Shown in pieces: positions 8,075 to 20,692 of a stretch of DNA of 64,000 nt; positions within the stretch are counted from its first letter, which is position 1, and each line of letters starts with the position of its first letter. The notes beneath the pieces were generated by a model that was not told where the DNA came from, did not search any database, and saw only the letters and a program-made list of their open reading frames with translations. Origin of the DNA: Rubellimicrobium rubrum (GTDB taxonomy: Bacteria > Pseudomonadota > Alphaproteobacteria > Rhodobacterales > Rhodobacteraceae); the NCBI RefSeq assembly GCF_006152115.1, contig NZ_VDFU01000007.1, forward strand, positions 62,001 to 126,000, given 5' to 3'. Made by a program: the position numbers and the translations under genes.

Positions 8075-10459
8075 CTACCCGCTGGCCTCCCCAGCCTTTC
8101 CGCCGTCCGCCGACCGGGCCCCCAAAGCCATCTGTTCCTCCACGATGGAGGTCAACTCCACAAGCGAGAACGGCTTGGGCAGGAAGACCGATCCCCGAAT
8201 CTCGGCTTTGTGCTCGGAGAAAGCCTCTTCCGCGTAGCCCGATGCAAAGATCACCCGGACATCCGGTCGATCGGACAATCCGATCCGGATCCAAGTCGGA
8301 CCATCCATGTCCGGCAGCACGACGTCCGACACGACGACATCGACCTGAAGTCCGGGATCGGCAAGCAGGTCCAGGGCGGCCCGCCCGCAGTCGGCCTCCA
8401 GGACCGTGTACCCCCTCATTCGCAACGCCCGTCCGGCAAAAGCCCGGACCGGCGCTTCATCCTCGACCAGAAGGACCACCCCATCGGCACGGCGAGCGAC
8501 GGCCCCGGTCCGCTTCACCGGTGCAGGCTGCTCCTTGGGCTTGTCGTGAGCCGGGAACCAGAGAGTGAACGTAGAGCCTTGGCCCACGGTGCTTTCGGCA
8601 AAGATGAAGCCCCCGCTCTGCTTCACGATGCCATAGGCGGTGGACAGCCCGAGACCCGTGCCCTCGCCCGGCTTCTTGGTCGTGTAGAAAGGCTCGAAGA
8701 TCTTGTGAAGGCGCTCGGGAGGGATGCCCGTTCCATGGTCGATGACCTTGACCTGAACATATCGCCCAGGGGGAATGATCGCCCGACCCCAGGTTTGCGG
8801 CTCGCCAAGGTGGCAGTTTCCTGTCTCGATCAGGATCTCTCCGCCATCCGGCATGGCGTCCCGGGCGTTAACCACCAGATTCATGATGACCTGCTCGAGC
8901 TGCCTCTTGTCTGTCCGGATATGCAGAAGCGACGGGTCATGCCGAAGCTGCAACCGTACTTTCTCGCCGACGAGGCGGTTCAGGAGATGGGTAAGATCGG
9001 CCAGGGACTCGCGCAGGTCGATGGTCTCGGGCATCATGCTTTGCTTGCGCGAGAACGCGAGAAGCTGCCCGACGAGGCTTGCCGCCCTGTTCACGTTCTG
9101 CCGAATCTGGATCAGGTCGGCATATTCGGGATCACCCTGGTCGTGGCGCAGCAGGAGCAGGTCGCAGTGTCCCGAGATCGCTGTGAGCAGGTTGTTGAAG
9201 TCGTGGGCCACGCCACCGGCCAGTTGACCCAGCGCCTGCATCTTCTGGCTTTGGACGAACTGCGCCTCGAGTGCCTTGTATTCGGTCACGTCATCAAAGA
9301 CGGCAATCAGGTGCGGCTCCTCCGAAGGTCCGGCAAGGTTCAGCGTCACCCGCACCACCGTGTCATGGTGGGCGCCCGTGCCGCGCAGCACCTGCGGGCC
9401 GGTGGTCGGACGCCCCTCGGCGATGTCGGCCACCCATTCACCGACCGGGCGCCCGAGCCCCTCCAGAAGGTCCGACAACCGCACTCCTGTTTCACCGGCC
9501 AAAGGCAGCAGCGCGCGGGCGTGGCGGTTGGCGGCCAGGATCACCCCTGACCGCGACAGCTTCATGAGTGGAACCGGCAGATCCTCAATGGCATCCCACT
9601 CCTTCACGCGGCCGACGCCACCGGCCTCGGTCGGAAGGAAGTACAGTCGGCGCTGGCCATCCACCTCGACCACCTGCACCACCAAGCGGTCGATGGCGCC
9701 CTGCGCAGCTGCGACGGATTGAGTGCGGCCCGGAACGAGAGGGGGCACGGCAGCGATCTGCTCGATGTACTGGGGGACCGACCCGACCAGGCGCTGAAAC
9801 GCATCGTTGGCCGAGAGGATCGTGCCCATCGAGGATACCTTGGCAATCGGTACGTCATGGGAGTCCAGAGCCGTCCCGACCGAGTCGTCCCGACGCTCCA
9901 ACCGCCAGAGCGCCAGTCGGCGGGTGATCTGACTGACGGCCAAGCGGTAGTCCCCCCGACGCGTCTGCAGATCCTCTTGGGCGAGGCCGCCCTGCTGAGC
10001 CCGTGCCCAGAGCCGCTCCACCACGGCGTCCGCATCAGCGAAATGACCGCTTAGGAAGTCGGCGACAGAGAGAGGATCCCCCAGTCCGTCCAGGGCGACC
10101 GAACCGTCCCCGCGCAGCACGCGACCCTGCTCGTCCGCAAAGCAGCACCCCGGGATCTCGCGTTCGAGGAGCGGAGTCATGGTCCGAAGGATGCGCCGGC
10201 TCATGGCGCTCTGCCGGATGGCGCGAACGGACCAAACAGCCGACATCAGGAAGAGCATGGCCGCCATCATGGCAAATACATGCTGCAACCAGGACCCGGC
10301 CGACAGGGTCGAGGCAGCCAAGATCGGAAGGGCCGTGACGAACAGGAGATAGCCCAGGGAGGTCCACCCCCACCCACCGTTTGGCGAGGAAGGGGTCTCC
10401 GCCGCGGAGCGTCTGCCGGTGGCGTGGCTCCCCGTCCTTTGTGCCGCCTGATGCACCAA
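8075..10459 (-). CDS. cckA: cell-cycle hybrid histidine kinase CckA
   Basis: About 794 residues. Order: two membrane segments within the first ~65 residues, two PAS-like regions, the phospho-acceptor domain (QKMQALGQLAGGVAHDFNNLLTAI split around His in HDFNN), an HATPase domain (VVNARDAMPDGG; GTGLGLSTAYGIV), and a C-terminal receiver with acidic pocket VEDE and phospho-acceptor in VVSDVVLPDMDG. The GHCDLLL motif after the His box is characteristic of CckA. CckA passes phosphate through ChpT to CtrA; in Rhodobacteraceae this system controls motility and gene-transfer-agent functions more than division. Start: the frame opens at 10495 with a TTG, but a GGGAGGAG site 8 bases before the TTG at 10457-10459 argues for that start. 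A GTG follows immediately. Confidence 0.85.
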   Translation of the reverse strand: MVHQAAQRTGSHATGRRSAAETPSSPNGGWGWTSLGYLLFVTALPILAASTLSAGSWLQHVFAMMAAMLFLMSAVWSVRAIRQSAMSRRILRTMTPLLEREIPGCCFADEQGRVLRGDGSVALDGLGDPLSVADFLSGHFADADAVVERLWARAQQGGLAQEDLQTRRGDYRLAVSQITRRLALWRLERRDDSVGTALDSHDVPIAKVSSMGTILSANDAFQRLVGSVPQYIEQIAAVPPLVPGRTQSVAAAQGAIDRLVVQVVEVDGQRRLYFLPTEAGGVGRVKEWDAIEDLPVPLMKLSRSGVILAANRHARALLPLAGETGVRLSDLLEGLGRPVGEWVADIAEGRPTTGPQVLRGTGAHHDTVVRVTLNLAGPSEEPHLIAVFDDVTEYKALEAQFVQSQKMQALGQLAGGVAHDFNNLLTAISGHCDLLLLRHDQGDPEYADLIQIRQNVNRAASLVGQLLAFSRKQSMMPETIDLRESLADLTHLLNRLVGEKVRLQLRHDPSLLHIRTDKRQLEQVIMNLVVNARDAMPDGGEILIETGNCHLGEPQTWGRAIIPPGRYVQVKVIDHGTGIPPERLHKIFEPFYTTKKPGEGTGLGLSTAYGIVKQSGGFIFAESTVGQGSTFTLWFPAHDKPKEQPAPVKRTGAVARRADGVVLLVEDEAPVRAFAGRALRMRGYTVLEADCGRAALDLLADPGLQVDVVVSDVVLPDMDGPTWIRIGLSDRPDVRVIFASGYAEEAFSEHKAEIRGSVFLPKPFSLVELTSIVEEQMALGARSADGGKAGEASG

Positions 10460-10563
10460 GGCGTTCTCCTCCCATTGCGCCAGCGCACCCGGCAAGGTTC
10501 ACTTGACAGGTCATGAAGGCTGGACCGACTGCGACAGCGCTACTGCCACAACTTCGGGTGGTT

Positions 10564-11724
10564 TCAAAGCCTCCTAAGAACAACTTGGAAGAAACCGTCG
10601 CCGAAAGGCGTCGGGAGGGCCTTCCACCTGTCCTCCATCGCCCATCCGGTGTTCCGGGACATGAACTCCGCCACGGCGCCATCGCACTCCTCGGTCAGGA
10701 TGGAGCAGGTTGCATAGACCAAGCACCCGTTCGCAGCGACGAGCGCGGCCGCCTCGGTCAGGATGGTCGTCTGCAAGGTGCAGAGATCGTTCAGCCGATC
10801 CTGCGTCAGCCTCCACTTGGCATCGGGCGTCCGTCGCCACGTCCCACTGCCCGAGCACGGCGCATCCACCAGCACGAGATCGAACGGCCCGAGGCTTGCC
10901 GGATCATCAAGAAGGCTGACCGCCAAACCGGCACGATGGGCACGAGCAGGCAGATCCGCCATCCTGCGGGGATCAACATCATGAGCCGCGAGCCGAAGAC
11001 GCGCCAGCGCTCCCATCGCCAGTGTCTTGCCCCCGCCTCCGGCGCAGTAATCGAGAACGGTCATGCCACCCCGGAACGGAAGCCGAAGTACCGCCGCCTG
11101 GGAGGATGCGTCCTGAAGCTCGACCAAACCCGTCAGGTAAGCACGGGAGTTGGCGACCTTGCTCGCCCCGGTCTTCACGTGAAGCGCCGTGGGAACTTGG
11201 CTGTCCGGTTCGGTCTCGATACCGTCCTCGGCAAGGACCTCCTGGGCCATCGGGCGGTCGCCCCTGAGCAGGTTCACCCGCAAAGTGGTAGGTCCGCGCA
11301 GGGCAAGCACTCCGCAGACCGCCTCGAGATCTTCGTCCAGCGCCGCGGAGAGGCGCGGGAGGAGCCAGTCCGGCATGTCCAAGCGAACGCCGTCGGGGGC
11401 CTCGGCCAAGGATCGGCCCCCCTCATCCTCGAGGGGCGACGACAAGGCATGCCCTTCTCCCGTCATGAGAAGCGACGGGTCCGTGCCGCTGAGCCTCAAG
11501 GCCCCCAGCATCAGTCCGCGCCCGCTTTCCGCGCCCCCGACCCAGGCCAGAGAGCGCCGCCGCCGCAGCGCATCATAAACCAGGTCGCGGACCGCTGCCC
11601 TGTCCTTGCTGCCTGCGTAACGAGCCCCTCGCGCCCAGTTGGTCAGGGTTCGCTCGGCCGGCGCTCCGGCCAGGACGGTGTCCAAAAGCGCTGCGGCAGC
11701 GGCGATGCGAGCGGCGGGGGTCAC
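10564..11724 (-). CDS. RsmB-family rRNA (cytosine-C5) methyltransferase
   Basis: A 386-residue NOL1/NOP2/Fmu-type SAM methyltransferase with an N-terminal NusB-like helical region (residues ~1-75, AVRDLVYDALRRRRSL). Motifs: VLDYCAGGGGKTLAM for SAM, LVDAPCSGSGTWRR with one catalytic Cys, and LVYATCSIL with the second. Related enzymes make m5C in 16S rRNA (C967 for E. coli RsmB). Starts with GTG at 11722-11724, only two bases after the guaB stop, so the two are co-transcribed and probably translationally coupled. The exact rRNA position modified is not proven by sequence. Confidence 0.88.
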   Translation of the reverse strand: MTPAARIAAAAALLDTVLAGAPAERTLTNWARGARYAGSKDRAAVRDLVYDALRRRRSLAWVGGAESGRGLMLGALRLSGTDPSLLMTGEGHALSSPLEDEGGRSLAEAPDGVRLDMPDWLLPRLSAALDEDLEAVCGVLALRGPTTLRVNLLRGDRPMAQEVLAEDGIETEPDSQVPTALHVKTGASKVANSRAYLTGLVELQDASSQAAVLRLPFRGGMTVLDYCAGGGGKTLAMGALARLRLAAHDVDPRRMADLPARAHRAGLAVSLLDDPASLGPFDLVLVDAPCSGSGTWRRTPDAKWRLTQDRLNDLCTLQTTILTEAAALVAANGCLVYATCSILTEECDGAVAEFMSRNTGWAMEDRWKALPTPFGDGFFQVVLRRL

Positions 11725-11726
11725 CG

Positions 11727-15381
<3,655 letters not shown>

Positions 15382-15427
15382 CAGCTTGACGCCGCCAGGG
15401 GCAACGGCTACCTCCGGCGGCATCACC

Positions 15428-15501
15428 GCGGGTATGGTGAAAAGGTATCACGAAAGCTTCCCAAGCTTCAGTTACGGGTTCGATTCCCGTTACCCGCTCC
15501 A
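15428..15501 (+). tRNA. tRNA-Gly (anticodon CCC)
   Basis: A 74-base cloverleaf. Acceptor GCGGGTA pairs with TACCCGC, discriminator T, and CCA is encoded. D stem GTGA/TCAC, anticodon loop TTCCCAA (anticodon CCC), four-base variable loop AGTT, T stem ACGGG/CCCGT with loop TTCGATT. The anticodon stem has one A-C mismatch at its outer pair (positions 27-43). It lies 46 bases after the corrinoid activator gene on the same strand. Confidence 0.95.
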
Positions 15502-15555
15502 GTTCTCCTAAACTGTGTTAGCCTCGCCCTACCGACAGGTATGGGAGGGATCCAG

Positions 15556-15795
15556 ATGAGACAGACGCTTCTATGGGCGACGCTGGCTGTGACCTTGGCT
15601 GCGCCCGCGTTCGCCAACCAATGCCCGATGCTGATGGGCCGCATCGAGGAAGCAATGGCGACCTCCTCGACCGACGAGGCCATCAAGTCGCAGGCGACAA
15701 CCTTGCTTGAGGAAGGTCGGGCCGCCCACGAGGCCGGCGACCACGCGACCTCCGAGGCCAAGCTGAACGAGGCTCTGGCTCTGCTGGGGCAATAG
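15556..15795 (+). CDS. small secreted/periplasmic protein of unknown function
   Basis: A 79-residue protein from the ATG at 15556 (GGAGGG site just upstream; an earlier in-frame ATG at 15541 would add five residues ahead of the signal peptide and is less likely). Residues 1-20 form a clear Sec signal peptide (MRQTLLWATLAVTLAAPAFA) with cleavage expected after AFA. The mature part, about 59 residues, is alpha-helical with one Cys and charged Glu/Ala-rich helices resembling a short helical hairpin. No family recognised. It lies between tRNA-Gly and ridA and is followed by a terminator-like hairpin. Confidence 0.65.
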   Translation: MRQTLLWATLAVTLAAPAFANQCPMLMGRIEEAMATSSTDEAIKSQATTLLEEGRAAHEAGDHATSEAKLNEALALLGQ

Positions 15796-15817
15796 ACCGA
15801 CCGCCCTTTCCCTTTGA

Positions 15818-15839
15818 CGCCTGCCATTCTAGGCAGGCG
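15818..15839 (+). terminator. hairpin after the small exported protein gene
   Basis: Perfect 8-bp inverted repeat CGCCTGCC / GGCAGGCG with loop ATTCTA, 22 bases after the stop codon. No strong T-tract follows (CCATTCGG), so it may be a weak or Rho-assisted terminator, or stabilise the message. Confidence 0.6.
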
Positions 15840-15863
15840 CCATTCGGAACAAGGGAGAACGAT

Positions 15864-16211
15864 ATGACCGACATCCGCCGCATCGGCCCGGGGCCGCGCA
15901 TGAGCGAGGCCGTCGTCTACAATGGCGTCGTGCATCTCGCCGGTCAGGTGGGCGCGCCGGGTGAGAGCGTCACGGTCCAGACTCGGGCTGTCTTGGCCGA
16001 GGTCGATCGCCTTCTGGCCGAAGCCGGGACGACCAAGGCGCGCATCCTGACGGCCCAGATCTGGCTTGCCGACATCGGCACCTTTTCAGAGATGAACGCC
16101 GTCTGGGATGCCTGGGTGGATCGTGAAAACCCGCCGGCCCGCTGGACCGGCGAGGCCAAGCTCGCCACGCCGGATTACAAGGTCGAAATCATTGTCATGG
16201 CGGCGGTCTAA
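15864..16211 (+). CDS. RidA family protein (enamine/imine deaminase)
   Basis: A 115-residue YjgF/YER057c/UK114-type protein. The N-terminus (MTDIRRIGPGPRMSEAVVYN), VVHLAGQVG and the PPARWTGEAKLATPDYKVEI segment fit the family; the Arg of PPARW sits where the catalytic Arg binds the carboxylate of 2-aminoacrylate in active RidA proteins. Function would be hydrolysis of reactive enamines produced by PLP enzymes, in the cytoplasm as a homotrimer. GGGAG precedes the ATG by seven bases. It belongs to a divergent RidA subgroup, so substrate activity is inferred. Confidence 0.85.
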   Translation: MTDIRRIGPGPRMSEAVVYNGVVHLAGQVGAPGESVTVQTRAVLAEVDRLLAEAGTTKARILTAQIWLADIGTFSEMNAVWDAWVDRENPPARWTGEAKLATPDYKVEIIVMAAV

Positions 16212-16232
16212 CCCAGCATAAGTTCAGGTCGG

Positions 16233-16252
16233 GGGAGCCGCGGGAGGCTCCC
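16233..16252. terminator. hairpin between ridA and pgi (convergent genes)
   Basis: Inverted repeat GGGAGCC / GGCTCCC with loop GCGGGA, 22 bases after the ridA stop. It lacks a T-run. The 189-base gap 16212-16400 also contains the 3' flank of pgi and holds no gene that I can support. Confidence 0.5.
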
Positions 16253-16400
16253 TCGCATCGTCCTTCTGCCAGTCGTGGGCACCGGCTCCGACGTCAGAGG
16301 AACGCATATCAGTTTAGGCCGCGCCCGCAGACCAAGGCCGCCCATGAGCTAAGGACAGCCTCGGATCTGCGACAGGAACGATCCGGGTCTGTGAGACAAG

Positions 16401-18002
16401 TCAGGCCCCATGGCTCCGCAGGAAGGCCACGAGGCCGGCCGTGGAGGCATCCTTGCTCTCGGTCCCTTGTTGCCCTTGAACCATGGGGGCCAGAGCGCCC
16501 GCCAGTTCCTTTCCCAGTTCTACGCCCCATTGGTCATAGCTGTTGATGCCGAGGATCGCGCCTTCTACGAAGACCCGATGCTCGTAGAGCGCAACGATCT
16601 GGCCCAAGCTGAAAGGGTCGAGTTGCGGATAGGCCAGGGTCGTCGAGGGGCGGCTGCCCGGAAAGACCCGGTGGGCCGCCTGTCGCTCCAACTCCTCGCC
16701 CGACAGGCCGCGCTTGGCCATGATCTCGCGCGCTTCCTCCATCGTGCGGCCCCGCATCAGCGCCTCGGACTGGGCAAGGGCATTCGCGACCAGAAGCTGA
16801 TGCTGGTGGTGGAGATCATCCTCATGCCCCCGAGCGGCGACGAGGAACTCGCACGGCACGACGCGGGTGCCCTGGTGGATGAGCTGGTAGAAGGCATGCT
16901 GGCCGTTGGTGCCGGGCTCGCCCCAGACGATCGGACCGGATTCGATCTGCAGGGGCTTGCCGTCCATCGTCACACCCTTGCCATTCGACTCCATCTCCAG
17001 TTGCTGAAGATATGCTGGTAAGCGCATGAGGCGGTTGTCGTAGGGAAGCACTGCCCGCGTGGCGTGGCCGCAGATCTGGTTGTGCCAGATCCCGACCAGC
17101 GCCAGCAGGGCCGGCATGTTTTCGTGCCAATCGGCGGTGCGGAAGTGCAGGTCCATGGCCTGCCCCCCCCGAAGGAAAGCCCGGAACGCCTCAGGCCCAA
17201 TCGCAATCATCAGCGACAAGCCGATGGGGCCCCACATGGAGTAGCGACCGCCGACCCAGTCTTCGAAGCCGAAGACCCGATCCGGCGCGATGCCGAAGGC
17301 GGCAGTCTTGTCGCTGGCAGTGGACAGGGCAGCGAACTGGGCCGCAGGGTCGCGCACGGTTTCCGACATCCAGGCCTTGGCAGTCTGGGCGTTGGCCATC
17401 GTTTCCTGAGTGGTGAAGGTCTTGGACGCGACGATCACCAAAGTGGTCGTGGGATCACAGGCGCGCAGAACGTCCGCGATGTCGGCCGGATCGACATTCG
17501 ACACGAAGTGGATGCGCGGCCCATCGGCATAGGGAGCCAGGGCAATGGCTCCCATCTTGGGGCCAAGGTCGGAGCCTCCTATGCCGATGTTGACGACGTC
17601 GGTGTAGCGGCCACCCTGCCCTGCCTCGCGGCCATCACGCACGGCTGACGCGAAAACCCGCATCCGTTCAAGCGTCCGGTGCACCCCTGGCATGACGTCC
17701 TGCCCGTCCACGAGAACAGGTCCGCCATCGAGGTTGCGTAAAGCCGTATGGAGGACGGCTCGCCCCTCGGTCTCGTTGATCGGCTTGCCGGCGAACATGG
17801 CGTCGCGCTTGCGGGCGACCTCGGCCTGTTCCAAAAGGTCGATCAGGAGACGGCGCCCTTCGTCATCAAGGTTGGTCTTGCTGTAATCAAGCAGCATGTC
17901 GCCCAGACGCACCGAGAACTCCTTGGCTCGGGACGCGTCGAACAGGGACAGGATGGGGCGATCCTTGACCGCCTCATGATGCGCACGCAGGGCATCCCAC
18001 AT
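16401..18002 (-). CDS. pgi: glucose-6-phosphate isomerase
   Basis: A 533-residue cytoplasmic isomerase that interconverts glucose 6-phosphate and fructose 6-phosphate. Family signatures are [45 protein letters not shown], the catalytic Glu segment [19 protein letters not shown], and the C-terminal Lys/His region [14 protein letters not shown]. It is the third gene of zwf-pgl-pgi, starting four bases after the pgl stop. In an Entner-Doudoroff organism this isomerase returns fructose 6-phosphate to the oxidative branch. Confidence 0.96.
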   Translation of the reverse strand: MWDALRAHHEAVKDRPILSLFDASRAKEFSVRLGDMLLDYSKTNLDDEGRRLLIDLLEQAEVARKRDAMFAGKPINETEGRAVLHTALRNLDGGPVLVDGQDVMPGVHRTLERMRVFASAVRDGREAGQGGRYTDVVNIGIGGSDLGPKMGAIALAPYADGPRIHFVSNVDPADIADVLRACDPTTTLVIVASKTFTTQETMANAQTAKAWMSETVRDPAAQFAALSTASDKTAAFGIAPDRVFGFEDWVGGRYSMWGPIGLSLMIAIGPEAFRAFLRGGQAMDLHFRTADWHENMPALLALVGIWHNQICGHATRAVLPYDNRLMRLPAYLQQLEMESNGKGVTMDGKPLQIESGPIVWGEPGTNGQHAFYQLIHQGTRVVPCEFLVAARGHEDDLHHQHQLLVANALAQSEALMRGRTMEEAREIMAKRGLSGEELERQAAHRVFPGSRPSTTLAYPQLDPFSLGQIVALYEHRVFVEGAILGINSYDQWGVELGKELAGALAPMVQGQQGTESKDASTAGLVAFLRSHGA

Positions 18003-18005
18003 GAT

Positions 18006-18677
18006 TCAGCTCTCCGCCCAGTGAACGATGGAACCCTTGAGGACCGCAGCAACCGGGGCCTCTTCGGGGGTCAGGGTCCGGGCCCGGTCGAGCGCTTCGC
18101 GCTTCTCAGGTCCGGTGATGACGACATGACGGGCGATGGCACCACTCAGAACCCGGGCCGACAAGGTGATCCGAGGCTCGAGCGCGCCGGGGGCGCGCAT
18201 CGGAACAAGGATGAGGTCGCCGGTCAGCGCCTCCTCCAGACGATCGGCACCTGGAAAGATCGACGCCGTGTGCATGTCGGTTCCCATGCCAAGAAGGCAG
18301 GTGCTCAGCGGCAGCACGTCCGATATGGCCTGCGCGAGATCGGGAATGCCCTCCTCCGGGGTCTCCGTAGGAGCATAAAGAGGAAGGTAGCGGGCCACGG
18401 CAGCCTTGCCGACCAGAAGCCTTTGCTTGAGCAGGCGCGTGTTCGAACGCGGCGAATCCTCTGGTACCCAGCGCTCATCGGTCAGCATGACCGACACACG
18501 CTCCCAGTCGAGGTCCGCCCCGCAAAGCGAGTCGAAGATCGGTCCCGGCGTCGTCCCACCCGGCACCGCGATCGAAGCCGCCTCGGCCGACTGGAGAGCC
18601 TGCCGAAGCTCGCCCGCGAGACGCTGGGCTACCTCGATCATCATCATCTCCGAGTCGGGATAGGTCACTAGTTCCAT
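18006..18677 (-). CDS. pgl: 6-phosphogluconolactonase
   Basis: A 223-residue lactonase of the NagB/SOL fold (devB type). It hydrolyses 6-phosphogluconolactone made by Zwf. Motifs: SIAVPGGTTPGPIFDSL, VMLTDERWVPEDSPRSN, LGMGTDMHTASIFPG. Start set at ATG 18675-18677 with AAGGA eight bases upstream; a TTG six bases earlier is in frame but sits almost on that site. Middle gene of zwf-pgl-pgi. Confidence 0.94.
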   Translation of the reverse strand: MELVTYPDSEMMMIEVAQRLAGELRQALQSAEAASIAVPGGTTPGPIFDSLCGADLDWERVSVMLTDERWVPEDSPRSNTRLLKQRLLVGKAAVARYLPLYAPTETPEEGIPDLAQAISDVLPLSTCLLGMGTDMHTASIFPGADRLEEALTGDLILVPMRAPGALEPRITLSARVLSGAIARHVVITGPEKREALDRARTLTPEEAPVAAVLKGSIVHWAES

Positions 18678-18730
18678 GGTCAAGATCCTTCAAGGCGCGG
18701 GGCAGAGCATAGGCGGCGCAGCGGGCGCGC

Positions 18731-20185
18731 CTAGCCCTTGATCTCGCGCCAGCGCCGCCCCTCGCGGTGCAGCAGCATCAGGGAGTCGTCGGGTCCCGCC
18801 GATCCGGGATCGTACAGCTTCGGGACGTCGTTGCGCCGTTCCCATCCAGCGATCAGCGGATCGGTCCAGGCCCAGGCGGCCTCGACCTCATCGCCCCGCA
18901 TGAACAGCGTCTGGTTGCCACGGATCACATCCATGATGAGCCGCTCATAGGCGTCGGGGACATCCTTGCCGTCCTCGCCAAGCGCCGTGGCAAAGGTCAT
19001 GTCCAGGGGCACATCGACCAGACGCATTCCTCCGGGTCCGGGCTCCTTGATCGTGACCGTGAGATCGATGCCCTCGTTGGGCTGCAATCGGATCGACAGG
19101 ATGTTCCGATGGCGCGCCTGATCCCCCTCGAAGATGGAATGCGGCAGGTCCTTGAACACGACAGCGATCTCGGAATGCCGAGCGCGCAATTTCTTCCCGG
19201 TGCGCAGGTAGAACGGTACGCCGGACCAGCGCCAGTTGGCGATCTCGGCGCGAATGGCGATGAAGCTTTCGGTGAAGCTGCGGGGATTGCCCGCCTCCTC
19301 CCGGTAAGATGGCTGATCTCCGTCCGCATCGTACTGGCCACGCACAATATGGTGGGCGGGAACGGGCCTGAGCGCTCGAATGACCTTGAGCTTCTCGTCT
19401 CGCACGGCCCCGGCCTCGAACTGCGCCGGGGGTTCCATGGCGATCAGGCAAAGAAGCTGCATCAAGTGGTTCTGCACCATGTCCCGCATGGCGCCCGACT
19501 TGTCGTAGTACTCGCCCCGCCCCTCGACACCCACCGTCTCGGCCACGGTGATCTGGATGTGATCGACGTAATGATTGTTCCAGAGCGGCTCGAAGAGGAT
19601 GTTTCCGAAGCGGACCGCCATCAGGTTCTGCACCGTCTCTTTCCCGAGATAGTGGTCGATTCGGTAGATCTGCTCTTCGCGGAAATGCTCCGCGAGGGTG
19701 TGGTTCAGGGCACGCGCCGAATCGAGATCGCGGCCGAACGGCTTCTCCACCACGATCCGGGACTCGGGATCAGCAATGCCGTGCATATGCAGCCGCTCTG
19801 CTAGGGCGCCGAAAAGGCTCGGGGCGACCGAGAAGTAGAAGGCCTTGATGACGTCGGGACGCACCAGTCCGGCAAGGCTCTGCCAGCCCCCTTCGCCGGT
19901 CGCATCGATCGAGACGTATTGCAGGCTGTCGAGGAAAGCCGCGAGGCTGTCGCCATCGCTGCTCTCAGAACCTCCGAACTCCTGGATGCCGCCGCGCACC
20001 AAGTCCCGATACGCCGACGTCTCCAAGTTCCCGCGGGCAGCGCCGATGATCCGCGATCCTTCAGGCATCTGGCCGGCCCGAAACCGCCGGAACAAGCCGG
20101 GCAGGATCTTCCGGCGAGCCAGATCACCAGTGCCGCCAAAGATCACGAGGTCGAACGGCTCGACCGGTATCACGCGCGAGACCAT
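18731..20185 (-). CDS. zwf: glucose-6-phosphate 1-dehydrogenase
   Basis: A 484-residue NADP enzyme oxidising glucose 6-phosphate to 6-phosphogluconolactone, the first step of the Entner-Doudoroff and oxidative pentose-phosphate pathways. Visible: nucleotide motif GGTGDLARRKILP near residue 20, active-site peptide RIDHYLGKETVQN with the substrate Lys, NHYVDHIQITVAE, and KKLRARHSEIAVVFK. Start: ATG 20183-20185 (MVSRVIPVEP) with AGGAG eight bases upstream; an in-frame GTG three codons earlier abuts that site and is unlikely. The palindrome 20208-20219 lies 22 bases upstream of the ATG. Confidence 0.96.
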   Translation of the reverse strand: MVSRVIPVEPFDLVIFGGTGDLARRKILPGLFRRFRAGQMPEGSRIIGAARGNLETSAYRDLVRGGIQEFGGSESSDGDSLAAFLDSLQYVSIDATGEGGWQSLAGLVRPDVIKAFYFSVAPSLFGALAERLHMHGIADPESRIVVEKPFGRDLDSARALNHTLAEHFREEQIYRIDHYLGKETVQNLMAVRFGNILFEPLWNNHYVDHIQITVAETVGVEGRGEYYDKSGAMRDMVQNHLMQLLCLIAMEPPAQFEAGAVRDEKLKVIRALRPVPAHHIVRGQYDADGDQPSYREEAGNPRSFTESFIAIRAEIANWRWSGVPFYLRTGKKLRARHSEIAVVFKDLPHSIFEGDQARHRNILSIRLQPNEGIDLTVTIKEPGPGGMRLVDVPLDMTFATALGEDGKDVPDAYERLIMDVIRGNQTLFMRGDEVEAAWAWTDPLIAGWERRNDVPKLYDPGSAGPDDSLMLLHREGRRWREIKG

Positions 20186-20207
20186 CTTCGACACTCCTGC
20201 TTCAACA

Positions 20208-20219
20208 GTTAGCGCTAAC
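20208..20219. promoter_or_regulatory. LacI-type operator palindrome before zwf-pgl-pgi
   Basis: GTTAGCGCTAAC is a perfect 12-bp palindrome with the central CG step typical of LacI/GalR-family operators. It lies just upstream of the zwf ribosome-binding site, where a bound repressor would block transcription. No LacI-family gene is in the window, so the regulator is unknown. The half-site and central GCGC are seen in the sequence; the regulator class is inferred from the operator form. Confidence 0.75.
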
Positions 20220-20692
20220 GGTGCCGCACCTACCCCTAACCGTGGGGCGCGTCCAGCGATCCCCGCCAGTCTTAGTCAACAGCCTTCAGCCTGTTGCAGT
20301 CCTGGCCAAGCCAGCCTGCTGGCCTGGGAGGGAACGCTTCAGACTGCCGCATCACGCACTTCTTCTCCGGCCACTGTCGCGGTGATGTCAAGCGCCCCAG
20401 GGCAGAAGATCAGTGCGCCGTGTGTTCAACACTCTCCGCTTTCAGACGATGCAAGGCTGCCTGAACCTTCAGTCCTGGGAAATCGACCCCACCCCTCTTG
20501 CTTCGGGCAAAGGCAGAGAGCGACGGCCAAATAGCGCCTTGGTCGGCAGCGTCCACGCACTCCTCACACTGGATGCGGGCCGAAATCAAGTTGCTTGTCC
20601 CGGATGGGACTTGAGGCTCCGGTACCATGGATCTTCACGCGATTCAGCGGACCAGCAGGCCCGCATAGGACGGCTCTGCCTTGCAAACTGCC
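20220..20692. other. 473-bp intergenic region, nothing supported beyond the zwf promoter
   Basis: Lies between zwf (leftward) and the end of the leftward HNH gene. Open frames here, such as a minus-strand one at 20410-20628, have no ribosome-binding site or recognisable sequence. It must contain the zwf promoter near 20220-20270. I checked for a cobalamin riboswitch because of a GCCACTG at about 20380 but did not find the other conserved boxes. Confidence 0.4.

Noticed and set aside
15428-15501. tRNA-Gly as attachment site of an integrated element
   Set aside because: No duplicated tRNA 3' end, integrase gene or phage genes were found nearby; the flanking genes are housekeeping-like.
20281-20450. 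Possible cobalamin riboswitch (GCCACTG near 20380)
   Set aside because: The other conserved B12 boxes are missing or out of order, and the adjacent genes are not cobalamin genes.
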